Origin: Planctomycetota bacterium
Lineage (GTDB): Bacteria; Planctomycetota; Planctomycetia; Pirellulales; Pirellulaceae
Assembly (NCBI GenBank): GCA_024274855.1
Contig: JAJSAJ010000069.1
Location: 1 to 6,372, forward strand
Reading direction: 5' to 3'
Length of the DNA stretch: 6,372 bases
The position numbers and the translations under genes were made by a program. Within the stretch, counting starts at the first letter, position 1. Each line of letters starts with the position of its first letter. The notes under the pieces were generated by a model. That model worked only from the letters and a program-made list of their open reading frames with translations, did not search any database and was not told where the DNA came from. This document shows, in pieces, positions 6,264-6,372 of the stretch.

Positions 6264-6372
6264 TCGATTATCCTATCTGATCTCCCTGGCGAAAAAACTC
6301 TTTGACGCTGGTTCGCGGATTGCCGAAAACACGCTACGCGTCAAGACAGCTCGAATCCCCATTTCCCAAGGA

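Larger units (their letters stand above)
5717..6372. other. Gene-poor region upstream of the aldo/keto reductase
   Basis: 656 bases with no confident gene. Contents seen: a possible decayed secreted-protein start on the minus strand (5744-5975); a perfect TATAAT on the plus strand at 5798-5803, which reads TATTAT one base over on the minus strand and could be part of an aldo/keto reductase promoter, though neither strand has a good -35; a 6-base inverted repeat AACCAA/TTGGTT (6031-6036, 6050-6055); a 7-base hairpin at 6133-6157; and a heptamer array at 6222-6263. The last five bases read AAGGA and could be the ribosome binding site of a plus-strand gene beginning just outside the window. Confidence 0.55.

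Noticed and set aside
6340..6362. tRNA T-arm-like string CTCGAATCCCC near the right edge
   Set aside because: The flanking bases do not pair into a T stem and no anticodon or acceptor arm can be fitted.
6273..6371. Minus-strand frame open to the right edge, possibly the end of a gene outside the window
   Set aside because: Only 32 sense codons remain, which is within chance expectation, and no family signature is visible.

Overview
The window looks like accessory chromosome from a planctomycete, probably a Pirellulales-type lineage. The basis is gene content: a Tat-exported sulfatase-like protein, a secreted xylose-isomerase-like TIM-barrel protein and a Tat-exported Gfo/Idh/MocA oxidoreductase of the kind these bacteria carry in many copies. 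The spacers are long and rich in palindromes and short tandem repeats. No rRNA, tRNA, CRISPR array, transposase or integrase is visible, and the taxonomic call is inference from family resemblance.

Layout: (1) 144-1709 (+) is a sulfatase-fold hydrolase whose catalytic formylglycine position holds Thr instead of Cys or Ser. (2) 1710-2064 is a spacer without a recognisable gene, ending in an AT-rich promoter-like stretch and a near-perfect Shine-Dalgarno. (3) 2065-2958 (+) is a secreted, possibly lipid-anchored, sugar isomerase/epimerase-like protein. (4) 2998-3057 is a long perfect inverted repeat. (5) 3120-4478 (+) is a Tat-exported Gfo/Idh/MocA oxidoreductase. (6) 4469-4822 is a convergent spacer with a compound palindrome that overlaps the end of the oxidoreductase gene and a pyrimidine-rich repeat. 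(7) 4823-5716 (-) is a complete cytoplasmic aldo/keto reductase. (8) 5717-6372 has no confident gene. It holds a possible decayed secreted-protein start, a GC-rich hairpin and a six-unit heptamer array.

The three plus-strand genes all carry export signals and have predicted activities on sulfated, phosphorylated or plain sugars. They could act together on extracytoplasmic carbohydrate, but the gaps between them (355 and about 160 bases) argue against a tight operon. The aldo/keto reductase is on the other strand and lacks a signal, so it may be unrelated. I found no defensible new defence or mobile system. The most interesting protein observation is the Thr-for-Cys/Ser substitution in the sulfatase-like enzyme. 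The most interesting DNA observations are the three different repeat types packed into the spacers.
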